64,000 nt of DNA from Bdellovibrionales bacterium RIFOXYD12_FULL_39_22 (GTDB taxonomy: Bacteria > Bdellovibrionota > Bacteriovoracia > Bacteriovoracales > Bacteriovoracaceae): the NCBI GenBank assembly GCA_001770205.1, contig MEQL01000040.1:1-64000 (forward strand), given 5' to 3'. Under the pieces are notes generated by a model. That model was given only the letters and a program-made list of their open reading frames with translations. It did no database searches and was not told where the DNA came from. The position numbers and the translations under genes were made by a program. Position 1 is the stretch's first letter. Each line of letters opens with the position of its first letter. Of the stretch, positions 16,153 to 26,632 are shown piece after piece.

Positions 16153-16767
16153 CTTTTAAAGGTAATTTGGGTTTATCTAACACGGATGCTTTTTACCACT
16201 GGCATTTAAGGTTCGATGGCCATCATGACTCCGGTTGGCGTTCCGTTGAGGTTAATAATGCCAGAAAATGGTATGCCCTTGGGATTGTCATACACGACTG
16301 TTCGGAATTATTTACAGCAGACTGGAGTATAATTTGGCAGTTTAATTTGGCAGTTAAAAAACAATTTTTAAATAAAGTTGAGCAAGACGACTGAGTAATC
16401 AAGCTAAGTCGCTGCATTTTTGACAAAACGCGACGATGAGAAAGTAGTTTTAAAGGATTTTTACAATTTTTTAAATCAGATCTAGAAAAGTGGACTATAT
16501 TATCACTCGCTCATCTACTTATTGAGCGAATAATTGAAATACTTCGAAGAGAGTTTTTGGATCATTTTTTATTTTGGAGCATGGTCTCTTTTACTGGTTA
16601 TTATAAATTAGATGTGTCGGTTCAGGATTATTTGTCCATCCGGATTCTTAAATTTTAGAATTTTTCTAAAATTTAAGGGTGGCCCTTTTCTTTACCTAGT
16701 ATTAGTATACTTCATGTTTTAATTCAGCAGTAGGCATTATGTTATCTACACAAGCAGTGGAGGAAGT
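16153..16767. other. Gap between Lol-like operon and sucCD
   Basis: No convincing gene. A TTG-initiated open frame at 16167-16394 has odd composition (Trp- and His-rich) and no homology I recognise. A second open frame without start runs from about 16438 to 16660 and reads like possible coding sequence (SLAHLLIERIIEILRREFLD), perhaps a scar of a lost gene. Terminator-like hairpins lie at 16647-16688. Confidence 0.45.
16647..16688 (+). terminator. Terminator hairpins upstream of sucC
   Basis: A 14-bp inverted repeat (CTTAAATTTTAGAA with TTCTAAAATTTAAG, 16647-16677) directly abuts a smaller AAGGG-TGG-CCCTT hairpin followed by TTC (16675-16688). Either can form; the second resembles an intrinsic terminator on the plus strand. 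They separate the Lol-like operon from sucCD. Confidence 0.5.
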
Positions 16768-17937
16768 ATGAATATTCATGAATTTCAGGCCAAAGAATTA
16801 ATGCGTAAGTTTGGTATTACTACGCTAAATGGCGGTGTTACTACTACAGTTAACGGAGCAGTTGAGGTAGCAAAGAAACTTGGAGGGAAAGTATGGGTAG
16901 TCAAGGCACAGATTCATGCCGGGGGCCGAGGGAAAGCAGGTGGGGTAAAGCTTGCCAAGTCACTAGATGAAGTTTTAGAACATGCCAAAAATATTTTGGG
17001 AAAGACTCTCATTACTCACCAAACGGGGCCAGAGGGTAAAGAAGTTAAAACACTTCTTATTGAAGAAGGATGTGGCATTGAGCACGAATATTATGTTGGC
17101 CTGGTTATGGATAGATCTAAGGGGAAAATTACATTTATGGCCTCTGCTGAAGGTGGAGTGGAGATTGAAAAAGTTGCAGCAGCGACCCCTGAAAAGATAA
17201 TAAAAGTTTCTATTGATCCGGCCGTGGGATATTCCCCTTATGTCGGCAGAAAGCTGGCATTTGGCATTGGCCTTAAAGGTGATTTGGTTAAAAAAGCGGA
17301 AAAGTTTTTTGAAAATTTATATAAATTATATATCGCTTGTGATTGTACAATTGCCGAGATTAATCCTTTGGTGACGACTACTGATGGTAACGTATTAGCG
17401 TTAGATGCCAAACTTAACTTTGATGATAATGCACTTTTTAAACATCCAGAGATTGAAGCATACAGAGATTCTAATGAAGAATCGAAATTGGAAATGGAGG
17501 CCCATGAGTTTGGATTATCCTATATCGCCTTAGATGGTAACATCGGGTGTTTGGTAAATGGAGCTGGATTGGCAATGGCGACCATGGATATTATTAAATT
17601 ACACGGAGGGACTCCTGCTAACTTTTTGGATGTTGGTGGAGGTGCTACTAAGGAAGCAGTAGAAAAGGCATTCTCGATCATTTTAACGGATCCAAAGGTG
17701 AAGGCCATTTTGGTCAATATTTTTGGTGGAATTATGAAATGTGATGTTATCGCTGATGGAATTATTGCTGCGGCAAAAAGCTTGGGAGTAAAAGTACCAC
17801 TGGTGGTACGTTTGGAAGGTACCAATGTGGCCTTAGGTAAAAAGATGTTAAAAGATTCTGGTTATGAGATTATTGCCGCGAATGATTTGGGTGATGCAGC
17901 AAAAAAAGTTGTTGAGGCGGCCAAGAGTAAAATTTAA
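16768..17937 (+). CDS. sucC: Succinyl-CoA synthetase beta subunit (ADP/GDP-forming)
   Basis: 389 residues, the usual length. With SucD it converts succinyl-CoA to succinate with substrate-level phosphorylation in the TCA cycle. The N-terminal ATP-grasp fold shows the start [31 protein letters not shown] (about 52-65) and the metal-binding EINPLV (about 196-201). The C-terminal CoA-ligase domain contains [11 protein letters not shown], and GGGATKEAV and [11 protein letters not shown] around the phosphohistidine-interacting site. Strong GGAGGAAG ribosome-binding site. First gene of an operon with sucD, probably ndk. Confidence 0.98.
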   Translation: MNIHEFQAKELMRKFGITTLNGGVTTTVNGAVEVAKKLGGKVWVVKAQIHAGGRGKAGGVKLAKSLDEVLEHAKNILGKTLITHQTGPEGKEVKTLLIEEGCGIEHEYYVGLVMDRSKGKITFMASAEGGVEIEKVAAATPEKIIKVSIDPAVGYSPYVGRKLAFGIGLKGDLVKKAEKFFENLYKLYIACDCTIAEINPLVTTTDGNVLALDAKLNFDDNALFKHPEIEAYRDSNEESKLEMEAHEFGLSYIALDGNIGCLVNGAGLAMATMDIIKLHGGTPANFLDVGGGATKEAVEKAFSIILTDPKVKAILVNIFGGIMKCDVIADGIIAAAKSLGVKVPLVVRLEGTNVALGKKMLKDSGYEIIAANDLGDAAKKVVEAAKSKI

Positions 17938-17961
17938 TATCAAGCATCGAAGGAGCAAGAG

Positions 17962-18846
17962 ATGGGAATTTTAATAGGTAGAGACACAAAATTAATAACA
18001 ATTGGCTTCACCGGCAAGCAGGGAACTTTTCACTCCTTACAATCTAGGGATTATGGAACAAATTTTGTGGGAGGAGTTACTCCCGGGAAAGGCGGAACTG
18101 TCCATGAGGGTTTTCCGGTTTTTAATACTGTTCGGGAGGCAATGAATAAAACAGATGCAAATGCGGCGATGATTTTTGTACCTCCGCCATTTGCCGCTGA
18201 TTCGATTTTAGAGTGTATTGCGGAGGAGATGCCACTAATCGTTTGCATTACTGAAGGTATCCCTATTGCTGACATGATTAGAGTTAGACCTATTCTGCAA
18301 AAGTCAAAATCACGCTTAATTGGGCCTAATTGTCCAGGCCTAATTACTCCAGGAGAATCTAAAATTGGGATTATGCCGGGACACATACATATGCCGGGTA
18401 AAGTAGGAGTCGTTTCGCGTTCAGGAACATTAACCTATGAGGCCGTCTATCAATTAACCCAAAGAGAAATTGGCCAATCTTCTTGTGTGGGAATAGGTGG
18501 TGATCCTCTGGCCGGTACGGACTTTATAGATGTTCTAAAACTTTTTGAAGCGGATCCACAAACGGAGGCCGTGGTAATGATAGGAGAGATTGGTGGTAGT
18601 GCGGAAACAGATGCTGCTCGTTGGATACAAAAGAATATGACGAAGCCGGTAGTAAGTTTTATTGCGGGTGCCACGGCCCCTAAAGGCAAGCGGATGGGCC
18701 ATGCCGGTGCCATCATTTCGGGAGGAGAGGATACTGCAGAAGCAAAATTTGCAGTATTGGAGAAATGTGGAATTACCATTGCTAGATCTCCGGCCGAGAT
18801 TGGCCAAAAAATGGAAGAGGTGTTAAAAGCAAGAAGCAAACATTAA
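17962..18846 (+). CDS. sucD: Succinyl-CoA synthetase alpha subunit
   Basis: 294 residues. CoA-binding Rossmann domain at the N-terminus ([11 protein letters not shown], about 15-25), ligase domain with the phosphorylated histidine His247 in [11 protein letters not shown] (residues 245-255), and the conserved [12 protein letters not shown] (121-132). Partner of SucC, starting 24 bp downstream with an AAGGAGCAAGAG ribosome-binding site. Nothing unusual. Confidence 0.98.
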   Translation: MGILIGRDTKLITIGFTGKQGTFHSLQSRDYGTNFVGGVTPGKGGTVHEGFPVFNTVREAMNKTDANAAMIFVPPPFAADSILECIAEEMPLIVCITEGIPIADMIRVRPILQKSKSRLIGPNCPGLITPGESKIGIMPGHIHMPGKVGVVSRSGTLTYEAVYQLTQREIGQSSCVGIGGDPLAGTDFIDVLKLFEADPQTEAVVMIGEIGGSAETDAARWIQKNMTKPVVSFIAGATAPKGKRMGHAGAIISGGEDTAEAKFAVLEKCGITIARSPAEIGQKMEEVLKARSKH

Positions 18847-18900
18847 TATTATTCTTAGAAGAATCCATGAATTCAATAATGAGCACGAAGGAGAGTTAGT

Positions 18901-19329
18901 ATGTCTATCGAGAGAACTTTAAGTATTGTTAAACCAAACGCGGTGGAAGATAACAACATTGGAAATATTGTTGGACGTTTTGAAAAAGAGGGCCTACGGA
19001 TTGCGGCCATGAAAATGGTTAAATTATCCAAAGAGCGTGCAGAAGGTTTTTATATAGAGCATAAATCTAGATCTTTCTTCACCTCGTTAGTAACTTTTAT
19101 GACTTCTGGCCCAGTTGTTTTAATGGTTTTAGAGGGTGAAAAGGCCGTTGAACGCAATCGCACAATAATGGGATCCACTAATCCTGCAGATGCCGCTAAT
19201 GGGACATTGCGCAAGTTATATGCAAAATCATTAGAGGCAAATGCCGTCCATGGATCAGATTCCTTGGCCTCGGCGGAGCGTGAAATTTCCTATTTTTTTG
19301 ATAAAAATGAGCTCTGTGGCCGTTTTTAA
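18901..19329 (+). CDS. ndk: Nucleoside-diphosphate kinase
   Basis: 142 residues, full length. Transfers the gamma-phosphate from ATP to other NDPs. The start ([12 protein letters not shown]) and the active-site segment NAVHGSDS with phosphoacceptor His117 are canonical, as is [18 protein letters not shown] for nucleotide binding. Lies 54 bp behind sucD with GGAGAG before ATG; association of ndk with succinyl-CoA synthetase is sensible because the synthetase can make GTP or ATP. Confidence 0.98.
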   Translation: MSIERTLSIVKPNAVEDNNIGNIVGRFEKEGLRIAAMKMVKLSKERAEGFYIEHKSRSFFTSLVTFMTSGPVVLMVLEGEKAVERNRTIMGSTNPADAANGTLRKLYAKSLEANAVHGSDSLASAEREISYFFDKNELCGRF

Positions 19330-19452
19330 CACCTAGATTTCCTCATAATCTACTTTTAAATCATGTAGATATTACAGGCCAGCTTGTAATAAGCGACGCC
19401 TTGCGGTAAATTTACGCGGCCAAAGGGCCATATGGGTTTGTCGGAGGTATCT

Positions 19453-19947
19453 ATGTTTCAAATAGGAGATTATGCGGTATGTCCAGGCCATGGCGTAGGC
19501 CAGATCTGTGACATTGAAGAAAAGGATATCGCAGGAAGTAAAAGGTCTTTTTATATGTTAAAAATAATATCCAACGGTATGACGGTTATGGTTCCTACTG
19601 ATTCAGAAACTGGTATTCGTCAATTGACTTCTGCTGGTGATATTGACTCTGTCTATAATTTACTAACAGATCACGACATTAAGATCGACACCTCTACTTG
19701 GAATCGTCGTTATCGCGAATATATGAATAAAATAAAAACTGGTTCGCTCCTGGAAATCGCTGACGTTTTGCGCGCTCTTTTTCTTTTAAAAGATAAGAAG
19801 AGTTTGAGCTTTGGAGAAAAGAAAATGTTGGATCAGTGTCGGGAGTTGATTTCTTTAGAAATCTCTCTTTCTGGTGGCGAGGAAAAAAAGGCCATTGTTG
19901 CCAAGATAGACTCCTGTTTTACTACCTCAGAAAATGTGCAACAGTAA
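19453..19947 (+). CDS. CarD/CdnL-like transcription regulator
   Basis: 164 residues from the ATG at 19453; an in-frame ATG at 19432 exists, but the GGAGG at 19442 fits the later start. The N-terminal Tudor-like RNA-polymerase interaction domain (about 1-65; FQIGDYAVCPGHGVGQICDI) and the C-terminal helical DNA-binding domain (RYREYMNKIKTGSLLEIADVLR, LSFGEKKMLDQCRELI) match the CarD/CdnL family, which binds the RNA-polymerase beta subunit and stabilises open promoter complexes. Stand-alone gene between ndk and gltX. Confidence 0.93.
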   Translation: MFQIGDYAVCPGHGVGQICDIEEKDIAGSKRSFYMLKIISNGMTVMVPTDSETGIRQLTSAGDIDSVYNLLTDHDIKIDTSTWNRRYREYMNKIKTGSLLEIADVLRALFLLKDKKSLSFGEKKMLDQCRELISLEISLSGGEEKKAIVAKIDSCFTTSENVQQ

Positions 19948-19965
19948 GGTGCACGCTAGATAATT

Positions 19966-19995
19966 TTAACATACAAATTTCGCAATCTTTATAAT
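19966..19995 (+). promoter_or_regulatory. Sigma-70-type promoter of gltX-cysS-uvrB
   Basis: TTAACA (19966-19971), 18-bp spacer, TATAAT (19990-19995). The leader to ATG 20061 contains a direct repeat TAGAAACATG at 20026-20035 and 20039-20048 just before the GGAG ribosome-binding site. Both hexamers are near consensus. Confidence 0.6.
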
Positions 19996-20060
19996 ACAAT
20001 CATCTCTCTATATTCTTTATTCTTTTAGAAACATGTACTAGAAACATGCGGAGATGATTT

Positions 20061-21503
20061 ATGTCGATAAAACCGAGAGTTCGTTTTGCTCCCAGTCCAA
20101 CAGGTTTTTTACATATTGGAGGTGCTCGAACTGCGCTTTATAACTATCTTTTTGCAAAGGCCTATGGAGGAACTAATATATTACGGATTGAAGATACAGA
20201 TTTAGGTAGATCGACACCAGAATATGAGCAGAACGTAATTAACGAACTCAAGTGGTTGGGAATTGAATATGATGAGAGTCCAGAAAGGCCTGGCGAAGTT
20301 GGGCCATATCGCCAGTCAGATCGACTGCATATTTATAAAAAATATGCTCTAGATTTAGTAGAACAGGGTAAGGCCTTCTATTGTTTTTGTACAGATGAGG
20401 AGTTGGAGGCCAAGCGTCAATATGCTGCTGATAATAATTTGGCCCCTCACTACGACGGAACTTGTAAAAAATTCTCCAAAAAAGAAGTAGAAGAGAAATT
20501 GGCCAAAGGAGAAAAGGGGGCCATTCGTTTTTCTGTGCCCAGCAGATCTTATACCTTTAACGATTTTGTACGCGGGGAAGTAACCTTTGAGTCAGGGGTA
20601 GTCGGAGATTTTGTCATTATCCGAGCCAATGGATTGCCTATTTATAATTATGGGTGTGTTATTGATGACTGGCAGATGAAAATTACTCATGTGTTACGAG
20701 CAGAAGATCATCTTCCCAATACTGTTCGTCAATTGATGTTATACGAGGCCTTTGGAGTGACACCTCCTATTTTTGGCCATCTTTCTTTGCTTATTGGTAA
20801 TGATCGTCAAAAATTATCAAAACGCCACGGCGCAACTTCGGTTACTCAGTATCGAGAAAGTAGTTATTTGCCTGAGGCGATGAATAACTATCTTTGTCTT
20901 CTAGGGTGGTCGCATCCAAATGAGACAGATATTTTTACCAAAGAAGAAGTTACAAAACATTTTACGCTTGATCGCTTTACTAAATCGCCGGCCGTTTTTG
21001 ATCTAGAAAAATTTCGCTGGGTTAATGGCCAGCATCTGCGTGGACTAGATGGCATAACTTTGCATCAAGAGGCCTCTAAATTTATAAATAAAGATTCGCC
21101 TTACCATGCGCAAAATGAAGTATGGCAAAAAGAATTTTTAGATCTATTTAAAATAAAAGTAGATTTTTTTAATGAGTATAATGCTCATGCAACAGATATT
21201 TTTAATCCTACTCGTCAGGAAAATGAGGGACTCAAAGAAATCTATGGCTGGGAATCAACTGCCACTATTGCCAAGTTTGTAAAAGATGAAGCAGAAAAAC
21301 TAATAGGACAAGGAATTTCATTTTTAAACGCGGAACAATTTAAGAGTTGGGAAGATCATCTGAAGATTGAAAAGAAGATTAAAGGAAAATTTCTGTTTAA
21401 AGGTTTGCGCGGAGTGATTACTGGAAAGGATGAAGGCCCGGATTTACATCGATTGGCCCTACTTACGCCTTTAAAAATTATCTCCGGAAGGATTGATCTA
21501 TGA
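20061..21503 (+). CDS. gltX: Glutamyl-tRNA synthetase
   Basis: 480 residues, class I. HIGH motif in PSPTGFLHIGGART (about 11-24) and KLSKRHG (about 253-259) are present. Bacterial GltX charges tRNA-Glu and in lineages without glutaminyl-tRNA synthetase also tRNA-Gln; this window does not tell which. The zinc-site cysteines (FYCFCTDEELEAKR) are partly present. Ends with a 4-bp ATGA overlap to cysS. Confidence 0.97.
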   Translation: MSIKPRVRFAPSPTGFLHIGGARTALYNYLFAKAYGGTNILRIEDTDLGRSTPEYEQNVINELKWLGIEYDESPERPGEVGPYRQSDRLHIYKKYALDLVEQGKAFYCFCTDEELEAKRQYAADNNLAPHYDGTCKKFSKKEVEEKLAKGEKGAIRFSVPSRSYTFNDFVRGEVTFESGVVGDFVIIRANGLPIYNYGCVIDDWQMKITHVLRAEDHLPNTVRQLMLYEAFGVTPPIFGHLSLLIGNDRQKLSKRHGATSVTQYRESSYLPEAMNNYLCLLGWSHPNETDIFTKEEVTKHFTLDRFTKSPAVFDLEKFRWVNGQHLRGLDGITLHQEASKFINKDSPYHAQNEVWQKEFLDLFKIKVDFFNEYNAHATDIFNPTRQENEGLKEIYGWESTATIAKFVKDEAEKLIGQGISFLNAEQFKSWEDHLKIEKKIKGKFLFKGLRGVITGKDEGPDLHRLALLTPLKIISGRIDL

Positions 21504-22978
21504 AAGAGGTTCGGCTCTATAATAATCTAACTAGAAACAAAGAAGTTTTTTTCCCGATTACTCCAGGGGAAGTGAAGTTTTATTCATGCGGGCCGACGAC
21601 ATATGATTATATACACATCGGCAATGGGATGGCCTTGATCGTAGGAGATTTGATTCATCGCTGCTTTAAGGCCTTAGGTTACAAGGTTACTTTTGTTCGT
21701 AATTTTACCGATGTAGATGATAAAATTATTGATAAGGCCAAACTACGAAAAATTGATCCGTTGGCGCATTCTAAAGAATTTCTGCAAGAGTGTGAGCAAG
21801 ATATTGCTTCATTGGGCCTATTGCCTGTTACTTATGCCCCGAAGGTTTCTGAAACTATTCCAGAGATTATTGCCATGATTGAGGAGTTGGTGCGTAAAAA
21901 TTTTGCCTACGAGGTTAAAGGAGAGGTTTTATTTCATGTTCCGGCCTATGCGGATTATGGCAAGCTATCCAAAAAAGATTTGGAGAGTTTACAACATGGA
22001 ATTAGAGTAGAGGTGGAGGATCATAAAAAGCATCCTTCTGATTTTGTTTTGTGGAAGCCATATAAAGATGGTGAGCCTTGGTGGGATTCTCCGTGGGGGC
22101 GAGGCCGGCCTGGTTGGCATATTGAGTGTTCGGCGATGGCCAAAAAATTTTTAGGAGAGACCATAGATATTCACCACGGTGGTGTAGATCTGATTTTCCC
22201 TCATCACGAAAATGAAATTGCGCAAAGTGAAGCGGCCAATGGAAAACCTTTTTCACACTATTGGTGTCATAATGAACATCTAAATTTTGGTAAGGAAAAA
22301 ATGTCCAAGTCCTTGGGCAATGTCATAACGGTTCGAGGGTTTGTAGAAAATTATGGTGGAGAAATTTTGCGCCAAATAATTACTTCTGCTCACTATCGTT
22401 CAAAGATTGAGTGGGGAGATGCGGCGATTGATCGTGCCATTCGTGATGTTGAGCGTATTCACAAATTTTTAATAAATTATGAACATGCTAAGAACAATAA
22501 CATAGATAAAAGTGCTCAAAGTAGTCAAAAAAAGGAAATTGAAAATATGCTGGCCTCCATGCAAGAGGAGATGGCCAACGATTTGAATGTATCTGGAGCA
22601 CTTGGAATATTTTTTACAATGATCCGCAATCTTAATAGGGATTATTTGGCAGAGAACCTTAATTACCAAAATAAGAAAAAATTAACCGTGGATTTGGTAT
22701 CGGCCATTGATCAGACAATCGCTTTTTTTAAATTGGCCACGGGCCTTATTCATGATCGTCCCGAGCAGCTTATTGAAAAAATGAATATTGCCCGAGGGAA
22801 ATTAAGTAGTAGTGATAAAAAGTTAAGCGAAGAGGAAATCGTTGCATTATTGGCCGAGCGGAAAGTGGCCAGGGGGGAGCGTAATTTTAAACGTTCCGAT
22901 GAAATTAGAGATCAACTAAAGACAGCGGGGATTACCATTAAGGATAATCCTGATGGAACAACTTCCTGGAGCTATTAG
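21500..22978 (+). CDS. cysS: Cysteinyl-tRNA synthetase
   Basis: 492 residues, class I. Signature [15 protein letters not shown] contains the HIGH-equivalent HIGN and the first zinc ligand Cys; further ligands lie in WHIECSAM and the HHENE segment. KMSKSLGN (about 269-276) is the second ATP loop. The C-terminal anticodon-binding part is full length. Coupled to gltX by ATGA and to uvrB, whose start lies 1 bp after the cysS stop. Confidence 0.97.
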   Translation: MKEVRLYNNLTRNKEVFFPITPGEVKFYSCGPTTYDYIHIGNGMALIVGDLIHRCFKALGYKVTFVRNFTDVDDKIIDKAKLRKIDPLAHSKEFLQECEQDIASLGLLPVTYAPKVSETIPEIIAMIEELVRKNFAYEVKGEVLFHVPAYADYGKLSKKDLESLQHGIRVEVEDHKKHPSDFVLWKPYKDGEPWWDSPWGRGRPGWHIECSAMAKKFLGETIDIHHGGVDLIFPHHENEIAQSEAANGKPFSHYWCHNEHLNFGKEKMSKSLGNVITVRGFVENYGGEILRQIITSAHYRSKIEWGDAAIDRAIRDVERIHKFLINYEHAKNNNIDKSAQSSQKKEIENMLASMQEEMANDLNVSGALGIFFTMIRNLNRDYLAENLNYQNKKKLTVDLVSAIDQTIAFFKLATGLIHDRPEQLIEKMNIARGKLSSSDKKLSEEEIVALLAERKVARGERNFKRSDEIRDQLKTAGITIKDNPDGTTSWSY

Positions 22979-22979
22979 G

Positions 22980-24971
22980 TTGTCAATTTTTAAATTAAAG
23001 TCACACTTTTCTCCTCAGGGAGATCAGCCGGCGGCCATAAAAACATTAGTAGATAAATTTCAAACAGGGACAAAAAGACAGACGCTTCTTGGAGTAACGG
23101 GATCTGGTAAGACGTTTACCATGGCCAATGTCATTGCTGCCTTAGGAAAAAAAACTTTAGTTATGGCCCACAATAAAACCTTGGCCGCACAACTTTATGG
23201 AGAACTAAAAGATTTTTTTCCAGAAAATGCAGTAGAATATTTTGTCTCTTACTATGACTATTATCAACCTGAGGCCTATGTTCCACAGACGGATACCTTT
23301 ATTGAGAAAGATTCTTCAATTAACGATGATATTGATAAACTTCGTCATCGTGCGACTCGAAGTTTATTAGAGCGAGATGATGTTATCGTTGTGGCCAGTG
23401 TTAGTTGTATTTATGGTATTGGTTCTCCAGTAGAATATGAGTCTTTGAAAATTATTTTATTTTCAAACGATGAGATAGAGCGAGATGAACTTTTACGTCG
23501 ACTAATATTTATACAGTATATTCGCAATGATATTGATTTTGTGCGGGGAACTTTTAGAGTGCGTGGAGATGTGGTAGAAATTTTTCCGGCACATGAAGAT
23601 AGTAAAGTTATAAGAATAGAATTTTTTGGAGATATAATTGAAAGAATTTCGCTAGTCGATCCTTTGCGAGGAAGAAAGCTTGAAGAGCTTTCTCAAATCA
23701 TTATTTATCCAAAGTCTCATTATGTTGTTGGTAAGCAAAGGCAAGAAGCGGCCATTACCACCATTAAAGTGGAATTGCGTGAGCGGTTAATGGCGTTAAA
23801 GGCCGAGGAAAAATTATTAGAGCATGAGCGCTTAGAACAGAGAACCATGTATGACTTGGAGATGCTAGAAGAGATGGGATATTGTTCTGGCATTGAAAAT
23901 TATTCTAGGCACCTTACTGGTATGAGTCCAGGAGATCCACCACCTACTTTGATTGATTATTTTAAAAAAAATTTTCTTTTAATCGTCGATGAATCGCATA
24001 TGACACTGCCGCAGGTGGGAGGAATGTTTCGCGGGGATCGTGCTCGCAAAGAGACTTTAGTTAATTTTGGTTTTCGTCTTCCCTCGGCACTAGATAATCG
24101 CCCTTTGAAATTTGATGAATTTGAAGCGCGCCAAGACTTAGTGCTTTATGTTTCGGCCACCCCGGCCGATTATGAGCTTGCGCAAACTAGGGGGGAGTTT
24201 GTCGAACAAGTAATTCGGCCAACTGGACTATTGGATCCTCGGATTGCAATAAAGGGCGCAGATAATCAAGTTGATGATATGTTGGAAGAGAGCAAAAAGG
24301 TGATTGCGCAAGGAGAGCGTGTTTTGATTACGACTTTAACCAAAAAATTGGCCGAGGAGTTGACTAATTTTTACAAAGCGGAGGGAATGAAAGTAGAGTA
24401 TTTACACTCGGATATTTCCACCCTGGAGCGAGTTAAAATTATTCAAAGTTTGCGTGATGGAGAATGTGATATTTTAGTGGGAATTAACCTTTTACGTGAG
24501 GGAATTGATTTACCGGAAGTTTCACTAGTGGGAATTTTGGATGCAGACAAAGAAGGATTTTTACGTTCTGAGCGTGCGCTCATTCAAACAATTGGGCGGG
24601 CGGCCAGAAATGTTAATGGGAGAGTTATACTCTACTGTTATCGAGAAACAACCAGCATGCGCAAGGCGGTAGATGAAACAAATCGTAGACGTAAGATTCA
24701 AGAAGAATTTAACCAAAAAAACAATATTATACCAACCACTATCGCTAAGCGCAGTTCTCGTCTTATTATGGAAAAAGAAAATTCTGAAAATGGATCTTTC
24801 AAAAAAGGGGAGCATATTATTTCTCAGTGTAAAAGCATTGAGGATCTAGATAAAAAAATTCAAGAATTAACTGGTAAAATGAGAAAGGCAAGTAAACGAC
24901 TCAGGTTTGAAGAAGCGGCGGCCTTGCGTGATGAGATAAAATTGCTGGTTGATGCACGTCTTTTGCTTTAA
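22980..24971 (+). CDS. uvrB: Excinuclease ABC subunit B
   Basis: 663 residues from TTG 22980, which has GGAG (22968-22971) at the right distance; an in-frame ATG at 22953 inside cysS lacks this. Nucleotide excision-repair helicase that takes the damaged strand from UvrA and recruits UvrC. Visible: [13 protein letters not shown], Walker [11 protein letters not shown], the beta-hairpin region [16 protein letters not shown]-like VDESHMTL, motif [11 protein letters not shown], and a C-terminal UVR domain (about 620-655). Translationally coupled to cysS. Confidence 0.97.
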   Translation: MSIFKLKSHFSPQGDQPAAIKTLVDKFQTGTKRQTLLGVTGSGKTFTMANVIAALGKKTLVMAHNKTLAAQLYGELKDFFPENAVEYFVSYYDYYQPEAYVPQTDTFIEKDSSINDDIDKLRHRATRSLLERDDVIVVASVSCIYGIGSPVEYESLKIILFSNDEIERDELLRRLIFIQYIRNDIDFVRGTFRVRGDVVEIFPAHEDSKVIRIEFFGDIIERISLVDPLRGRKLEELSQIIIYPKSHYVVGKQRQEAAITTIKVELRERLMALKAEEKLLEHERLEQRTMYDLEMLEEMGYCSGIENYSRHLTGMSPGDPPPTLIDYFKKNFLLIVDESHMTLPQVGGMFRGDRARKETLVNFGFRLPSALDNRPLKFDEFEARQDLVLYVSATPADYELAQTRGEFVEQVIRPTGLLDPRIAIKGADNQVDDMLEESKKVIAQGERVLITTLTKKLAEELTNFYKAEGMKVEYLHSDISTLERVKIIQSLRDGECDILVGINLLREGIDLPEVSLVGILDADKEGFLRSERALIQTIGRAARNVNGRVILYCYRETTSMRKAVDETNRRRKIQEEFNQKNNIIPTTIAKRSSRLIMEKENSENGSFKKGEHIISQCKSIEDLDKKIQELTGKMRKASKRLRFEEAAALRDEIKLLVDARLLL

Positions 24972-24987
24972 TGATAAACTAAATTAT

Positions 24988-26475
24988 ATGCATGATTTTT
25001 TGCACTACACAATGCTGTTTATTGCTGTTGGCTCGCTCGTTATGGCCTATACTGTTATTAAAGGTAGTAGGCTTTATAAAAAATTACTAGACAAAAAATC
25101 TCAACGTTATTGGAAGATTGCCCTTTTTTTAGAGCTATTTTTTGTACTTGCTTATTGGGCCCTCTTTATCTTAATTCACGAAGAGAATAATTATTTTTTG
25201 CTGGCCGCCACCATTGCGGCAATTTGTTTTTTTGGCTCTTTTTTTGTTTTTTATGTCACCAGTATTACTACTTCTATGACGGAACGACTTTTGGAGCTCA
25301 ATTTGGCGCAGCAAGAGTTAATTGCGTTAAAGTCAAAAAAATTAGCGATTGTGCAAGAGGAGTTATCCGATAAAGATATTCATTTGCAGCAAATTTTCAA
25401 TAGCGCTCCTGACGGAATGGCGGTGATTAGTCCGGACTTTGAACTTTTGGCCGCTAATCCACGCTTTTTAGAAATGTTTGGTATCGATAGAGATGTGTTG
25501 GTCAAGGACCAATATTGCCGCGATATTTTAAAAAGCGAACATTGTGGGGGAGAACGTTGTCTTTTGGAAAGAATTAGAAAAGGGGAAGAGAAGGTTATTG
25601 TCGAAATGGAAAAAGAGAGAATGGATGGTAGTGGAAGTAAATTTTCTTGCTTGGTAACCGCGGTTCCTCTAACTAATTCAAAAGGTGAGATTTGGGGAAT
25701 GGTAGAGCACATAATGGATGTTTCGGTTTTAAAAGAAAAAGAACGAAGAGAACAGGAGATGCAACGGCAGATTTTTCACTCTAGTAAGTTGGCCTCGGTA
25801 GGGGAGCTGGCGGCCGGAATTGGCCATGAGATAAATAATCCACTTACGATAATAAAGGGCAACGTTAAATTACTGCAAAGAGAAATGCAAAAGCAAGGGG
25901 TGGGAGAAGGGCCATACTTAGGTATTTTAGATGTGATGACTCGCACGATTACTAGGATAGAGCTGATTGTGCGTGGACTAAATGCCTACGCTAATATTTC
26001 CAATCGAAAGGTTCAAAATATCTCCATCAATGAAATAATTATCAATAGTCAATCACTGATTGATTATCAATTTAAGATGGCATCTGTGCAGTTAGAATTA
26101 AAGTTGGATAATAATTTGCCAATGATTGAAGGCAATCCCAGCTACGTTCAACAATTGCTAATGAATCTTTTGAGTAACGCCAAGGATGCTTGCAGTGGAA
26201 AGGGAAAATTCAATGGTTTGGTGGTAGTATCTTCAAAATATCTAGCAGCAGAAAAAATGCTTTCTATCTCGATTACTGATAATGGAGTAGGAATTCCCGC
26301 TGATAAGTTAGATAGAATTTTTGATATGTTCTATTCCTCCAAATCAACTGGAACTGGGGTTGGAATGGGATTGGCCATGGCCCATAAATTTGTTAAAGAG
26401 TTAAATGGTAAAATAAGTGTTGCCTCAAAAGAGGGAACAGGGACAACTTTTACTGTTAGCTTTCCGATTTTTTAA
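24988..26475 (+). CDS. Membrane histidine kinase with Cys-containing PAS domain
   Basis: 495 residues from ATG 24988 (in-frame ATG/TTG codons at 24949-24952 would overlap uvrB). Three membrane helices in the first 100 residues, a coiled linker, a PAS domain (about 135-235; IFNSAPDGMAVISPDFELLAA), a HisKA dimerisation helix with the phosphorylated His in GIGHEINNPL, and an ATPase domain with N-box NLLSNAKDAC, DNGVGIP and GMGLAMAHK. The PAS contains a cysteine cluster (YCRDIL, EHCGGERC), often seen in redox- or metal-responsive PAS modules. No cognate response regulator is adjacent; the regulators at 61854 and 63321 are distant. Confidence 0.92.
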   Translation: MHDFLHYTMLFIAVGSLVMAYTVIKGSRLYKKLLDKKSQRYWKIALFLELFFVLAYWALFILIHEENNYFLLAATIAAICFFGSFFVFYVTSITTSMTERLLELNLAQQELIALKSKKLAIVQEELSDKDIHLQQIFNSAPDGMAVISPDFELLAANPRFLEMFGIDRDVLVKDQYCRDILKSEHCGGERCLLERIRKGEEKVIVEMEKERMDGSGSKFSCLVTAVPLTNSKGEIWGMVEHIMDVSVLKEKERREQEMQRQIFHSSKLASVGELAAGIGHEINNPLTIIKGNVKLLQREMQKQGVGEGPYLGILDVMTRTITRIELIVRGLNAYANISNRKVQNISINEIIINSQSLIDYQFKMASVQLELKLDNNLPMIEGNPSYVQQLLMNLLSNAKDACSGKGKFNGLVVVSSKYLAAEKMLSISITDNGVGIPADKLDRIFDMFYSSKSTGTGVGMGLAMAHKFVKELNGKISVASKEGTGTTFTVSFPIF

Positions 26476-26588
26476 ATTAGGAGAAATCTATCTGATCACT
26501 TATTATATGAGCGTAGTTGTCAAAGAATTGAAAGATTTGCGTAATATTTTTATGGTTGTAAATTGGCCAATAAGGATCATAATTAGTT

Positions 26589-26604
26589 TATGCTTTTAAG
26601 CATA
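26589..26604. promoter_or_regulatory. Inverted repeat upstream of the rhodanese gene
   Basis: TATGCTT-TT-AAGCATA, 28 bp before the AAGGAGG ribosome-binding site region of the gene at 26633. Could be an operator or a small hairpin in the leader. Symmetry is seen; function is unknown. Confidence 0.35.
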
Positions 26605-26632
26605 GGTTAACTTATTTTAAGGAGGTTTTTGT

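Noticed and set aside
16167-16394. TTG-initiated open frame of 75 codons
   Set aside because: Odd Trp/His-rich composition, no ribosome-binding site, no family; treated as non-coding.
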